Assembly: GCA_018814885.1 (NCBI GenBank)
Contig: JAHIYU010000040.1
Coordinates: 1 to 53,649 of the forward strand
Reading direction: 5' to 3'
Source of the DNA: a bacterium
GTDB taxonomy: Bacteria > Krumholzibacteriota > Krumholzibacteriia > LZORAL124-64-63
Length of the DNA stretch: 53,649 nt
Shown: piece by piece, positions 24,411 to 32,697 of the stretch
Layout of the letters: the number at the start of each line of letters is the position of its first letter
Numbering within the stretch: the first letter of the stretch is position 1
Notes under the pieces: generated by a model
What the model was told of the DNA's origin: nothing
Databases searched by the model: none
What the model saw: only the letters and a program-made list of their open reading frames with translations
Made by a program: the position numbers and the translations under genes

Positions 24411-26527
24411 CTTCGCAGCTGCTCGCCGATGGGCAGCTCGCGAATGCGAAGTCCCGTGGCGGCGAAGACGGCGTTGCACACTGCCGGCGCCGTCGGCGGC
24501 ATGACCGGCTCGCCCACGCCCCCCATCTCGCCGTCGCTGTCGAGGATGTGGGTTTCCACGACCGGCATCTCGTGCATGCGCAGCGGTTCGTAGTCGTCGA
24601 AGTTGCCCTGGGCGATGCGGCCGCGGTCGAGCGTGATGCGCTCGCGCAGGGCGATGCTCAGTCCCATGGCCACGCCCCCCTCCATCTGGGCGCGCACCGC
24701 GTTCGGATTGACCGCCGTGCCGCAGTCGATGACGCTGACCACCCGGTGCACCCGCAGCAGGCCGCCGTCCACCGAGACCTCGGCCACCTGCGCCGCGAAG
24801 CTGCCGAAGCAGGCGTGGCAGGCGAAGCCCAGCGCGCGTCCCGAACGTGACGGGCGCGGCCAGCCCGACCGCGCGGCCGTCTCTGTGACGACGCGGCGCA
24901 GGCGGGAGTCGGCGGGCAGGACGTCCAACCGGAACTCCACCGGGTCGCGGCCGGCGGCGGCCGCCAACTCGTCCAGGAAGCACTCGTTGGCCAACGCGTT
25001 CTGGCAGTCGTAGACCGAGCGCAGCCAGCCCAGCGGCACCGTGCCGGGCACGGGCACGTGCGCGGCGCGGAAGTTCTCCGGTCTGTACTGCGTGTCGGCC
25101 ACGCCGCGCAGGGCGCCCTCGTCGGCGCCGCCCCGGGTCGCGCCCGGGTAGTGCTGCTCCACGATCGACGGCGTGACGATCTTGTGCGACCAGGCGATAA
25201 GGCGCCCGTCCGCGTCGAGGCCGGCCGCCTGGCGGTGGATGCTCGCGGGACGGTAGAACTCGTGGCGCATCTCGTCCTCGCGCGACCAGACCACCTGCAC
25301 CGGCGCGCCGATCTCCCGCGAGACGCGCGCGCCCTCGACGATGTAGTCGGTCATCAGGCGGCGCCCGAAGGCGCTGCCCGCGTAGGTGGACTTCATGCGC
25401 ACGTTGGCGAAGGGCAGGCCGAGGGCGCGGGAGACGTCGCGCGCCACCCAGACCGGCGCCTGGGTGGGGCCTTCCACGTCGCAGACGCCGTCGTGGGCGT
25501 GGACCACGCAGCTCGATGGCTCCATGACGGCGTGCGCGACCATGGGCAGCCGGTACTCGGCGCGCATCACCCGGGCCGCGGTGGCGAGGCCCGCCTCGAC
25601 GTCGCCGTCGTCGCGCGTGACGAAGCCGGGCTGTTCCGCCCGTTCCTCCAGGCGTTGCCAGAAGATCGCCTCGTCGAGCTCGGGATCGTCCCCGCCCCGC
25701 CAGTCGACGCGCAGCGCGTCGCGCCCGCGCAAGGCGCTCCAGGTGTTCTCGGCCACCACGGCCACGCGATCCTCCAGGCGGACGATCCGCCGCACGCCGG
25801 GCACGGCGAGCGCGGGGGCGTCGTCCACCTCGCCCACCTCGCCGCCGGACCAGGGACAACGGGCGAAGGCGGCCCTGAGCAGACCGGGGCGGGCCAGGTC
25901 GGAGCCGAACACGGCCCGGCCCGTGACCTTGTCGGGAACGTCGCGTCGGGGAGCCTCGCGACCGACGATGCTGTACTGCGCCTCGTCCTTGAGCGCCGGC
26001 TCCGCGGGGACGGGCAGCTGCGAGGCCTCGGCGACCAGTTCCCCGTAGGCCAGACGGCGACCGGTGGCCGCCTGCACCACCGCGCCTTCCGTGGCGCGGC
26101 AGTCGGCGGGTGCGGCGCCCAATCGGGCCGCACCGGCGGTGACGAGCATCTCCCGCGCGGCGGCGGCCGCCCGGCGCAGGGGCAGCCAGCTCTCGCGCAT
26201 GCTGCTGCTGCCGCCGGTGACGTTATTGCCGTACTTGCTCTCCCAGATCGGCACCTCCACGTCGACCGCGTCGGTGGCCACGCAGAGCTCCTCCGCCACC
26301 ACCATGGCCAGCGAGGTCATCGCCCCCTGCCCGAGCTCGTTCCAGGTGAACTGCATGGTCACGCGGCCGTCCGCTCCCACGGCCACGAGCACGTTCGGTT
26401 CCAGCGCATCCCCGCCCGCGGCGATGACGCCGCGCCACGGCACCGCGGCGCCGAGGACCAGCGCGCCCGTGGCCAGGGAGGTATCGCGCAGGAAGCGGCG
26501 TCGGCTCAGGTTCACCGGTCCGTTCAT
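24407..26527 (-). CDS. molybdopterin-binding large subunit, isoquinoline 1-oxidoreductase/aldehyde dehydrogenase type
   Basis: A 706-residue xanthine-oxidase-family large subunit with a Tat signal ([10 protein letters not shown] then a hydrophobic run). Seen in order: [16 protein letters not shown], the [10 protein letters not shown] block, [39 protein letters not shown], and the C-terminal [15 protein letters not shown] with the conserved active-site Glu. It would hydroxylate an aromatic heterocycle or oxidise an aldehyde in the periplasm together with the 2Fe-2S subunit, whose gene overlaps by four bases (ATGA). No cytochrome c subunit is adjacent. Substrate cannot be inferred. Confidence 0.92.
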   Translation of the reverse strand: MNGPVNLSRRRFLRDTSLATGALVLGAAVPWRGVIAAGGDALEPNVLVAVGADGRVTMQFTWNELGQGAMTSLAMVVAEELCVATDAVDVEVPIWESKYGNNVTGGSSSMRESWLPLRRAAAAAREMLVTAGAARLGAAPADCRATEGAVVQAATGRRLAYGELVAEASQLPVPAEPALKDEAQYSIVGREAPRRDVPDKVTGRAVFGSDLARPGLLRAAFARCPWSGGEVGEVDDAPALAVPGVRRIVRLEDRVAVVAENTWSALRGRDALRVDWRGGDDPELDEAIFWQRLEERAEQPGFVTRDDGDVEAGLATAARVMRAEYRLPMVAHAVMEPSSCVVHAHDGVCDVEGPTQAPVWVARDVSRALGLPFANVRMKSTYAGSAFGRRLMTDYIVEGARVSREIGAPVQVVWSREDEMRHEFYRPASIHRQAAGLDADGRLIAWSHKIVTPSIVEQHYPGATRGGADEGALRGVADTQYRPENFRAAHVPVPGTVPLGWLRSVYDCQNALANECFLDELAAAAGRDPVEFRLDVLPADSRLRRVVTETAARSGWPRPSRSGRALGFACHACFGSFAAQVAEVSVDGGLLRVHRVVSVIDCGTAVNPNAVRAQMEGGVAMGLSIALRERITLDRGRIAQGNFDDYEPLRMHEMPVVETHILDSDGEMGGVGEPVMPPTAPAVCNAVFAATGLRIRELPIGEQLRS

Positions 26528-26988
26528 GGCTTGCTCCTCTCCGCCGCCAGGTGCACGGCTGCGCGGATGCGCTGGTAGGTGCCGCAGCGGCAGATCATGT
26601 CCGACATCGACCGGTCGATATCCTCGTCGGTGGGCTCGGGCGCCGCACGCAGCAGTGACACGGCCTGCAGGATGTGTCCCGGCTGGCAGAAGCCGCATTG
26701 CGGGACCTCCCGCTCGATCCAGGCCTGCTGTACCGGGTGGCTGCCGTCGGGGGAGAGCCCCTCGATCGTCGTCACCTCGGCGTCGCCGACGTCGGCCGGC
26801 GTCAAGGCGCACGAACGCACGGCCTCGTTGCCCAGCAGCACGGTGCAGGCGCCGCATTCGGCGATGCCGCAGCCGTACTTGACGCCGTGCAGGCCGAGCT
26901 CGTCGCGCAGGACCCACAGCAGGGGCGTGTCCGGTTCCACGTCCACCGTGTGGACGCGTCCGTTCACCCTGAGCGCGTATGTCGCCAT
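26524..26988 (-). CDS. 2Fe-2S small subunit of molybdenum hydroxylase
   Basis: A 154-residue protein with two iron-sulfur sites: the plant-ferredoxin-type CGIAECGAC with a following Cys, and the helical CGFCQPGH with CRCGTY. This is the standard small subunit of isoquinoline oxidoreductase-like enzymes. It has no signal peptide and would be exported together with the Tat-signal-bearing large subunit. GAGGAGTGAGAG precedes the start, which is three bases after the S9 peptidase stop; its own stop overlaps the large-subunit ATG. Confidence 0.95.
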   Translation of the reverse strand: MATYALRVNGRVHTVDVEPDTPLLWVLRDELGLHGVKYGCGIAECGACTVLLGNEAVRSCALTPADVGDAEVTTIEGLSPDGSHPVQQAWIEREVPQCGFCQPGHILQAVSLLRAAPEPTDEDIDRSMSDMICRCGTYQRIRAAVHLAAERSKP

Positions 26989-26991
26989 CTC

Positions 26992-28959
26992 TCACTCCTC
27001 GGTCGTGGTGGCGGAACGGACGTATCGGTCGAACCATTCCAGCGTTTCCCGCGCGAGCAGGATCTGGTTGTCGGTGCGGCGCACGCCGTGGCCCTCCTCG
27101 GCGAAGCGCAGCAGGCGCGAGGGCACGCCCCGGGCCTGCAGCGCCGAGAACCAGCTCTCCGCCTGGCCGACGAGGCAGCGGTAGTCGCGCAGGCCGTGGC
27201 TGATCAGCGTCGGCGTGGTCACGGAGCCGGCGTGGTGCAGGGGTGAAGCGTCGCGGTAATAGTCGCGCGCCTGCTCTTCCCAGGGCCGCCCGCCGCAGGA
27301 CCATTCGGGGGGCCACTTCTCGTCGGTGGTGCCCCAGAAGGAGGCCAGGTCGCTGAGCATCCGGTCCATGCTCGCCGCCTTGAAGCGGTCCGTCTGCGTG
27401 GTCAGCCAGGCGGCCATGTAGCCGCCGTAGCTGCCGCCGGTCACGGCCAGCCGCTGGGGATCGGCCCAGCCGCCGGCCACGGCCCAGTCCACGCAGCCCA
27501 GCAGGTCCCGGGCCGGGGCGCCCTGCCAGTCGCCCCGCACGGCGCGCCGGAACTCGGCGCCGTAGCCGCTGCTGCCGGTGGGGTTGGCGATCAGCACCGC
27601 GTAGCCGGCCTCGGCCAGGATGTGGAAGTCGTGCTGCCACCAGCCGCCGTACATCCATTCGGGCCCGCCGTGGATGCTCAGCACCGTCGGCGCCCGATCG
27701 CCCCGCCGCCAGCCTTCGGGCAGGAAGTACCAGCCGTTGATGGTGCGTCCCTCCACCAGGGTGGCGAAGGGGTGGGGTTCGAAGAGCTTGACGTCGCCGT
27801 ACCAGGCGGCGTTGGGATCGATGATCTTCTCGAGACGGCCGGTCCCGGTGCCGAGCAGCGACACCTCGTAGACGGCGCTCGGCGTGAGCATGTCCTGTCC
27901 GCCGAGGACCATGCGCCCGCCGCCGAAATCCACCTGCCAGAAGTCGTGTGCGGTGCGGGTCAGCGGCTGCGCGCGGCCGGCGGCGAAGATGTCGATGCAG
28001 CCGCGGTTGAAGGCCGCGAAGTAGAACTGTCCGTCCGCGTGCCAGAATTGCCAGATGAACTCGGAAAAGCCCACGGCCTTGCGGTCGAGGATGCGCGTGT
28101 CGCCGAGGGCGGGATCGATGATCGCGATGACGGCCTCGTCGACTTCGTACAGGGGCTCGTCGGTGCGCAGGTAGGCGATGCGCCCGTCGGGCAGCCAGAT
28201 GGGGGACGTGTCCGCCGCGGGATTCGTGGTGAGCGCGCGCGGCTCGCCGCCGTCGCGCCCGACAACGAACAGGTCCTGGTTCAGGTTGCGGCCCATGTCC
28301 GCCCGGCGCTTGGCCGCGAAGACGAGCTCGCGCCCGGCGGGCGACCAGGAGAAGGCGTGCAGGTCGAGGGGCGCGTCCACGACGCGTCGCACGGACCCGG
28401 TCGCCAACTCGCAGACGTGGAGCTGGGACAGCCGGCCCTCGCGGTAGCCGCGGTTCAGGTGCCGGTAGCCCAGATCGTCCGCGACGATCACCCCGTCGTT
28501 GCCGCGATACACGCCCACGGGTGCGTCGCTGAGCCAGGCCACGTGTGTGCCGTCCGGCGACCACTGCAGCGCGCCGCCCAGCGCGGGGTGCGTACAGACC
28601 ACGCGCCGCTGCGCGCCCGACACCACCAGCAGGGAAACGCCGTCGGCGCCGTGCTGCAGGCAGGCGAGGCGCCCGCCGTCGGGGGCGTACACGGCGCCGT
28701 CGATCTTCTCCTCGGCGCGGAAGAGCACGCGGTCTTCGCCGGTGGCCATCTCGCGCAGATGGATGTCCGTGCGTGGGGGACCGCCCGCGGGGTCCGGCGT
28801 CGTCAGGCTGTAGAGCAGCCGGTCGCCGTCGGGGGATAGATCGACCAGCCCGGCCCGCGAGATGGCGGCGAGATCCCCGGGAAGCAAGGCCGCGGCGGGA
28901 CGAAAGCCCGCCGCGGCCAGTACGATCAGCAGGAACACTGGGAGAGAACGTCGGCTCAT
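26992..28959 (-). CDS. secreted S9 family (prolyl oligopeptidase-like) peptidase
   Basis: A 655-residue exported serine peptidase. It has a signal peptide MSRRSLPVFLLIVLAAAG, a seven-bladed propeller with TolB-like YSPDG/WSPDG repeats (about 30-390), then an alpha/beta hydrolase domain with IHGGPEWMYGGWW (oxyanion region), VTGGSYGGYMAAWL (nucleophile Ser) and EEGHGVRR (catalytic His). The order is that of acylaminoacyl peptidases and dipeptidyl peptidase IV relatives, which cleave short peptides. GGAAGGCGCG precedes the start. It lies 13 bases after the beta-propeller gene and three before the 2Fe-2S gene, so all four form one operon. Confidence 0.95.
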   Translation of the reverse strand: MSRRSLPVFLLIVLAAAGFRPAAALLPGDLAAISRAGLVDLSPDGDRLLYSLTTPDPAGGPPRTDIHLREMATGEDRVLFRAEEKIDGAVYAPDGGRLACLQHGADGVSLLVVSGAQRRVVCTHPALGGALQWSPDGTHVAWLSDAPVGVYRGNDGVIVADDLGYRHLNRGYREGRLSQLHVCELATGSVRRVVDAPLDLHAFSWSPAGRELVFAAKRRADMGRNLNQDLFVVGRDGGEPRALTTNPAADTSPIWLPDGRIAYLRTDEPLYEVDEAVIAIIDPALGDTRILDRKAVGFSEFIWQFWHADGQFYFAAFNRGCIDIFAAGRAQPLTRTAHDFWQVDFGGGRMVLGGQDMLTPSAVYEVSLLGTGTGRLEKIIDPNAAWYGDVKLFEPHPFATLVEGRTINGWYFLPEGWRRGDRAPTVLSIHGGPEWMYGGWWQHDFHILAEAGYAVLIANPTGSSGYGAEFRRAVRGDWQGAPARDLLGCVDWAVAGGWADPQRLAVTGGSYGGYMAAWLTTQTDRFKAASMDRMLSDLASFWGTTDEKWPPEWSCGGRPWEEQARDYYRDASPLHHAGSVTTPTLISHGLRDYRCLVGQAESWFSALQARGVPSRLLRFAEEGHGVRRTDNQILLARETLEWFDRYVRSATTTEE

Positions 28960-28972
28960 GTCGCGCCTTCCG

Positions 28973-30217
28973 TCATTTTATCGCGTAGCAGATGACCTCC
29001 ATGGGCGCGGGCTCCTCGTCCCCGGAGAGCAACGGGCCCGCTCCCGGCGCCTGCAGGGAGACTAACCCGTCCATGAATCCCTTGACCAGCACCAACCTGT
29101 CCGCGCCAGCGAACATGATGCCGTCCTTGACGCCGTCGCCCTCGATGGGCAGCTGCACCTGCTTGACGAAGACGCCGTCCTGGTCGAAGACGTCGTACAT
29201 CACGACCATGCCCTCGGGGGGATCGCGGAAGCCCCGGCTGCTCAGGACCCAGAGATTGCCGTCCTTGTCGAGCATCAGGCTGTTGATGTCCTCGTCGAGC
29301 TCCGAGACGGAACGCTCCACGGGGAAGGGGACGCGGCTGAGCTGGGCCTCGAGGATGCCGTCGACCAGCGCCTTCTCGTCATCGGTGCGCTGCCAGGGCT
29401 CGTACTCCCGCTCGATCACGCGCACCAGGGTGCCGGCGTCGTCGTAGACGTCGATCCGGTACTGCTCGCGGTACGCCGCGACGAAGACCCGGCCGTCCTC
29501 GGCCAGGATCCACTTGCGGAACTGGGGGAAGTACTGCTCGGCCTCGACGATGTTCAGGTGCGCGAACTCGTACTTCTTGGGGTCGTTGAGGAAGGACAGG
29601 TTCAGGGTGCCGTCCGCGTTGTAGCTGCGGATGAAGTGGTCGCGGATCTGGTATCCCTCCGTCTGGTTGATGGTGCTGTAGACGCCGCCGAGCACCAGGT
29701 GCCCGCCGGCGCTCTGCACGTCGCTCAGGGAAAGGAAGCCGCCCAGGGTAGGGTCGTCGCCGCCCGGCACGAAGGTCTCGGCGGGATTGTCCTCGAGATC
29801 CACGCAGATGATCTGGCCCGGGAAGGCCTGCACCAGGCCCAGGGTGCCGTCGGGCATCAGGAGCATGTCGATGGGGATGCGCACCTCGCCCGGTCCCTCC
29901 CCCTCGCGGCTCAACGTATGCGAGAACTCGCCGTCGGGCGTGAAGACGGAGACCTGCGAGAGCTGCGTGTCCAGCAGGTAGACGTTGCCCTCGTCGTCCG
30001 CCACCACGCGCGTGATCAGGCCGAAGATGTTCTCCTCGTCGTCCGCGCCGCCGACGCGCCAGAGCTCCTCCAGCTGCAGGGATTCCACGCCGTCCCGCGG
30101 TTCGGCGCCGTTGCGCACGTGGACCACGCCGTCGATCGTGGCCTCTTCGGCCGCGAGCGACGGGGGCGCGGCGAGCGCACAGAGGATTGCGCACAACAGT
30201 GAAGATCGCTTGCTCAT
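28973..30217 (-). CDS. secreted 6-bladed beta-propeller (NHL-like) protein
   Basis: A 414-residue exported protein with signal peptide MSKRSSLLCAILCALAAPPSLA and repeated propeller strands such as VVADDEGNVYLLDTQLSQV, VFTPDGEFSHTL, REGEGPGEVR, ILAEDGRVFVAAYR and MLDKDGNLWVLSSR. The GEGPGE motif and blade layout match the 6-bladed propeller family common in FCB bacteria, usually of unknown binding role. AAGGAGACGAGC before the ATG at 30217 sets the start. The protein at 39508-40719 is a paralogue with the same motif order. It heads the operon with the S9 peptidase and the molybdenum hydroxylase. Confidence 0.85.
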   Translation of the reverse strand: MSKRSSLLCAILCALAAPPSLAAEEATIDGVVHVRNGAEPRDGVESLQLEELWRVGGADDEENIFGLITRVVADDEGNVYLLDTQLSQVSVFTPDGEFSHTLSREGEGPGEVRIPIDMLLMPDGTLGLVQAFPGQIICVDLEDNPAETFVPGGDDPTLGGFLSLSDVQSAGGHLVLGGVYSTINQTEGYQIRDHFIRSYNADGTLNLSFLNDPKKYEFAHLNIVEAEQYFPQFRKWILAEDGRVFVAAYREQYRIDVYDDAGTLVRVIEREYEPWQRTDDEKALVDGILEAQLSRVPFPVERSVSELDEDINSLMLDKDGNLWVLSSRGFRDPPEGMVVMYDVFDQDGVFVKQVQLPIEGDGVKDGIMFAGADRLVLVKGFMDGLVSLQAPGAGPLLSGDEEPAPMEVICYAIK

Positions 30218-30272
30218 GCTCGTCTCCTTGTATGGGAATGGTTGCGGTGTCGTAGTACGGTGCTCCGTCGCG

Positions 30273-30301
30273 ATGGTTGCTCCTCGGCGGGGAGATGTCA
30301 A
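30273..30301 (-). promoter_or_regulatory. possible promoter before the beta-propeller operon
   Basis: A perfect TTGACA (30296-30301, minus strand) is followed 17 bases later by AACCAT (30273-30278), a poor -10. It lies in the divergent spacer shared with the DUF4097 gene. The perfect -35 is notable, the -10 doubtful. Confidence 0.3.
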
Positions 30302-30394
30302 TTGAACACGCCCGCGCAACCCCCGGGACCGTGGATGCGTATGCTCCATGTTCAGCGCGAACCCACTCCGTATCCGATGACGAGAGGCGAGATC

Positions 30395-31486
30395 ATGAAT
30401 TTCTGCACAGGTCGTGCGCTGGTCGCATCGTCGATCTTGACGCTCCTGGCCGCGGCCGCGGCCGCCGGCGAGTTCACCGAGAGGTACGACCTGAACGCGC
30501 ACGAGTTGCGGGTCGTCAACCTGATCGGCAGGATCGTCCTCGAACCCGCCGACGGCGACCGCTTCGCGGTGGAAGTCCGCGTGCGGGGCGACGACGCCTC
30601 GCGCGAACACATCGAGATAGAGGTCGACGAGGGGCGCGAAGCGTTGGTGCGCGTGGTCTTCCCGGTCGGCCGGGAGCGCCGCTACGTCTATCCGCCGCTC
30701 GGCCGCGGCAAGTCCACCATCACCTTCGACAACGACGGCGACGCCGCGAGCAGCTGGTTCGGCAAGGTCGTCAGGGGGTTCAAGGGCGACAAGATCACCG
30801 TGGCCGGCCGCGGCAAGGGCCTCGAGGTCTGGGCCGACGTGACGGTCCGCGTGCCGCGCGACCGCGCGGCCGACGTGCGCCTCGGCGTGGGCGAGATAGA
30901 GGCCGAGGGGGTCGCCGGCGACCTGGTGCTGGACATCAACAGCGGGCCGGTGTCCGCCAGGCGGATCCGCGGCTCAGTGCTCGGCGATACGGGCAGCGGC
31001 AGCGTCGATTTTTCGGACATCGAGGGCAACGTCGACGCCGACACCGGCAGCGGCGGCGTGACCATCGCCCGCTGCCGCGGCGACCGCATCCACGCCGATA
31101 CGGGCAGCGGCTCCGTGCACGTCGAGGACGTCGAGTGCGGCAAGCTGCACATCGATACGGGCAGCGGCGGCGTTACGGCGGCGCGCGTCAAGACCGACGC
31201 CGCCCACATCGACACCGGCAGCGGCAGGGTCAAGCTCCAGCTGCTGCGCATGGGCCGCGGCAAGTTCATCGTCGACACCGGCAGCGGCGGCATCGACCTG
31301 GTCCTGCCGCGGGGCGCGTCGGCCGAGGTGACGGCCGACACGGGCAGCGGCGGCATCACCGTGGACCTGCCCGGCGTGGAGACCGGCCGCAAGAAGCGCG
31401 ACGAGCTGCGCTTCACCATCGGCGACGGCGACGCGCGCGTGATCCTCGACACCGGCAGCGGCGGCATCCGTATCAGCATGAAGTGA
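30395..31486 (+). CDS. secreted DUF4097 beta-solenoid protein with DTGSG repeats
   Basis: A 363-residue exported protein: signal peptide MNFCTGRALVASSILTLLAA, a region of about 170 residues with AxxRVPRDRAADVRL typical of DUF4097, then eight DTGSG[G/S/R] repeats starting at residue 198, spaced 18-21 residues with a final gap of 37. Each repeat gives one turn of a predicted right-handed beta-helix. Family members are often encoded beside ECF sigma and zinc-finger anti-sigma genes, as here (convergent, 31541-32392). GAGAGGCGAGATC lies before the ATG at 30395. Function unknown; a cell-envelope scaffold or adhesin-like role is only a guess. Confidence 0.85.
   Translation: MNFCTGRALVASSILTLLAAAAAAGEFTERYDLNAHELRVVNLIGRIVLEPADGDRFAVEVRVRGDDASREHIEIEVDEGREALVRVVFPVGRERRYVYPPLGRGKSTITFDNDGDAASSWFGKVVRGFKGDKITVAGRGKGLEVWADVTVRVPRDRAADVRLGVGEIEAEGVAGDLVLDINSGPVSARRIRGSVLGDTGSGSVDFSDIEGNVDADTGSGGVTIARCRGDRIHADTGSGSVHVEDVECGKLHIDTGSGGVTAARVKTDAAHIDTGSGRVKLQLLRMGRGKFIVDTGSGGIDLVLPRGASAEVTADTGSGGITVDLPGVETGRKKRDELRFTIGDGDARVILDTGSGGIRISMK
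30986..31474 (+). repeat. in-frame tandem repeat encoding DTGSG turns
   Basis: Eight in-frame copies of a GA(T/C)AC(C/G)GGCAGCGGC core at intervals of 54-63 bases, the last after 111 bases. They encode the repeated turns of the DUF4097 protein. The period and codon-level variation between copies show protein-level selection, not a CRISPR or satellite. Confidence 0.85.
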
Positions 31487-31540
31487 GAGGGCGGCGTCGT
31501 TGTGCCGGTCACCAACCGGTCATCACGGTCGGGGCCGGCT

Positions 31541-31786
31541 TCATCGCGGGTGATCGCGGCCGCCGTGGGCCATGATCTCGTTCTCGAGGCGTTCGAGGAT
31601 CACGGGGTCGTCGGCGAAGCCGAACAGGCGGCGCGCGCCGCGGCCGAGGGCGAGGATCTGCGTCGTGTATTCGCGGCAGTGCTTGCACATCATGAGGTGG
31701 AACCTCATCTCGAGGCGCCGCGGCCACGAGAGCTCCTCGATCTCTCCCGTGGCGACGATATGGGTTACCTGTTTGCAATTCAACAC
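31541..31786 (-). CDS. small zinc-finger anti-sigma factor
   Basis: An 81-residue protein beginning MLNCKQVTHIVATGE (GTG start) with a zinc-binding pattern of an early Cys, then H-L-M-M-C-K-H-C, the H-x3-C-x2-C motif of zf-HC2 anti-sigma domains. There is no membrane segment, so it would hold its sigma factor in the cytoplasm, possibly responding to redox or metal state. It starts six bases after the ECF sigma stop, as cognate pairs do. Confidence 0.82.
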   Translation of the reverse strand: MLNCKQVTHIVATGEIEELSWPRRLEMRFHLMMCKHCREYTTQILALGRGARRLFGFADDPVILERLENEIMAHGGRDHPR

Positions 31787-31792
31787 GTTCGG

Positions 31793-32392
31793 TCACCAGC
31801 TCGGTTGGAGGCGCTCGAGACATTCCCGCAAAGCGTTGCGTGCCCGGTAGAGCAGCACTCCCAGATTGGTGCGCGTGACGTCCAGGGTCTTACAGATTTC
31901 TTCGCTGTTCATGCCCTCGACCTCCTTCAGGACGAAGGCCAGGCGCTGATTTTCGGGCAGGGGCTCCATGCAGCCCTCGATGTAACGTGAGATCTCGCTG
32001 TCGTAGGTGTCGCGGTCCGCTGCCAGCGGTGGACGGGCCCACATGCCGCGCGTGTCGAAACGGCTCTCGACGACCTCGTCGATGTCCTCGCCCCGCTCCT
32101 CCTTCTGCGCCGCGCGCCGCATCTCCGACACCTTCCGGTAGAAGATGCCGAACACCCAGGTGCGCACGTGCGAGCGCCCCTCGAAACGCCCCGCGCTCTC
32201 GATGAAGGTCTTGAAGGTCTCCTGCGCGACGTCCTCCGCCCGCTCCCGGTTCAGGCCGGCGCCGCGGGCGGCGCGCAGGATGTGCGGGAGATAGGCGTGC
32301 ACCACGGCCCGGATCGCCTCGCCGTCGCGCGCGCGGATCCTGGCCGCGAAGCCCGGATCGTCGAAGGCTGCCGGTCCTGGTGGTCGGGACAT
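31793..32392 (-). CDS. ECF-type RNA polymerase sigma factor
   Basis: A 199-residue sigma-70 family protein with a region 2 (YLPHILRAARG, AEDVAQETFKTFIES, RTWVFGIFYRKV) and a region 4 (LPENQRLAFVLKEVEGMNSEEICKTLDVTRTNLGVLLYRARNALRE). Only regions 2 and 4 are present, as in ECF sigma factors. AAGGGGGTGAG precedes the ATG at 32392; an in-frame upstream extension has no such site. It is co-transcribed with the anti-sigma factor and may direct transcription of nearby envelope genes (DUF4097, DUF2330), though no shared promoter motif was identified by eye. Confidence 0.93.
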   Translation of the reverse strand: MSRPPGPAAFDDPGFAARIRARDGEAIRAVVHAYLPHILRAARGAGLNRERAEDVAQETFKTFIESAGRFEGRSHVRTWVFGIFYRKVSEMRRAAQKEERGEDIDEVVESRFDTRGMWARPPLAADRDTYDSEISRYIEGCMEPLPENQRLAFVLKEVEGMNSEEICKTLDVTRTNLGVLLYRARNALRECLERLQPSW

Positions 32393-32697
32393 CTCACCCC
32401 CTTGTGGAGTATCCAGCAACCGGGCGCGCCGCCGCCGCCCATGCCGGCGTCGAGGGAAGGCGCGCTGCAACAGGGACCCACGATACACGACGAAGCCGGA
32501 CCTGGAAAGAGGAGAGGGGAGAGGACTATGGATGCGACGAACGCCGGGCACGGCCCGCTCGGCGTCCGGTGCAGAACTCCCCGTCGTGAAACGCGCCCCC
32601 GACCAGGAGCCCGTTCTCCTCTGGCAAACTATGTTGTGCCTCGCTCCGATACCCCGTATCCTTGTTGTTCACTTTCGTCATGGCTGGAGGTCGCGTC
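32393..32697. other. divergent intergenic region, sigma factor and DUF2330 gene
   Basis: A 305-base spacer with ribosome sites at both ends (for 32392 minus and 32698 plus). It must carry the promoters of both transcripts. A TGGATACT near the sigma start resembles an extended -10. No protein-like frame or RNA gene was found. Confidence 0.45.

Noticed and set aside
30986..31474. Possible CRISPR or satellite array
   Set aside because: The repeats are in frame, vary at synonymous positions and encode regular DTGSG turns, with spacers that are also coding.
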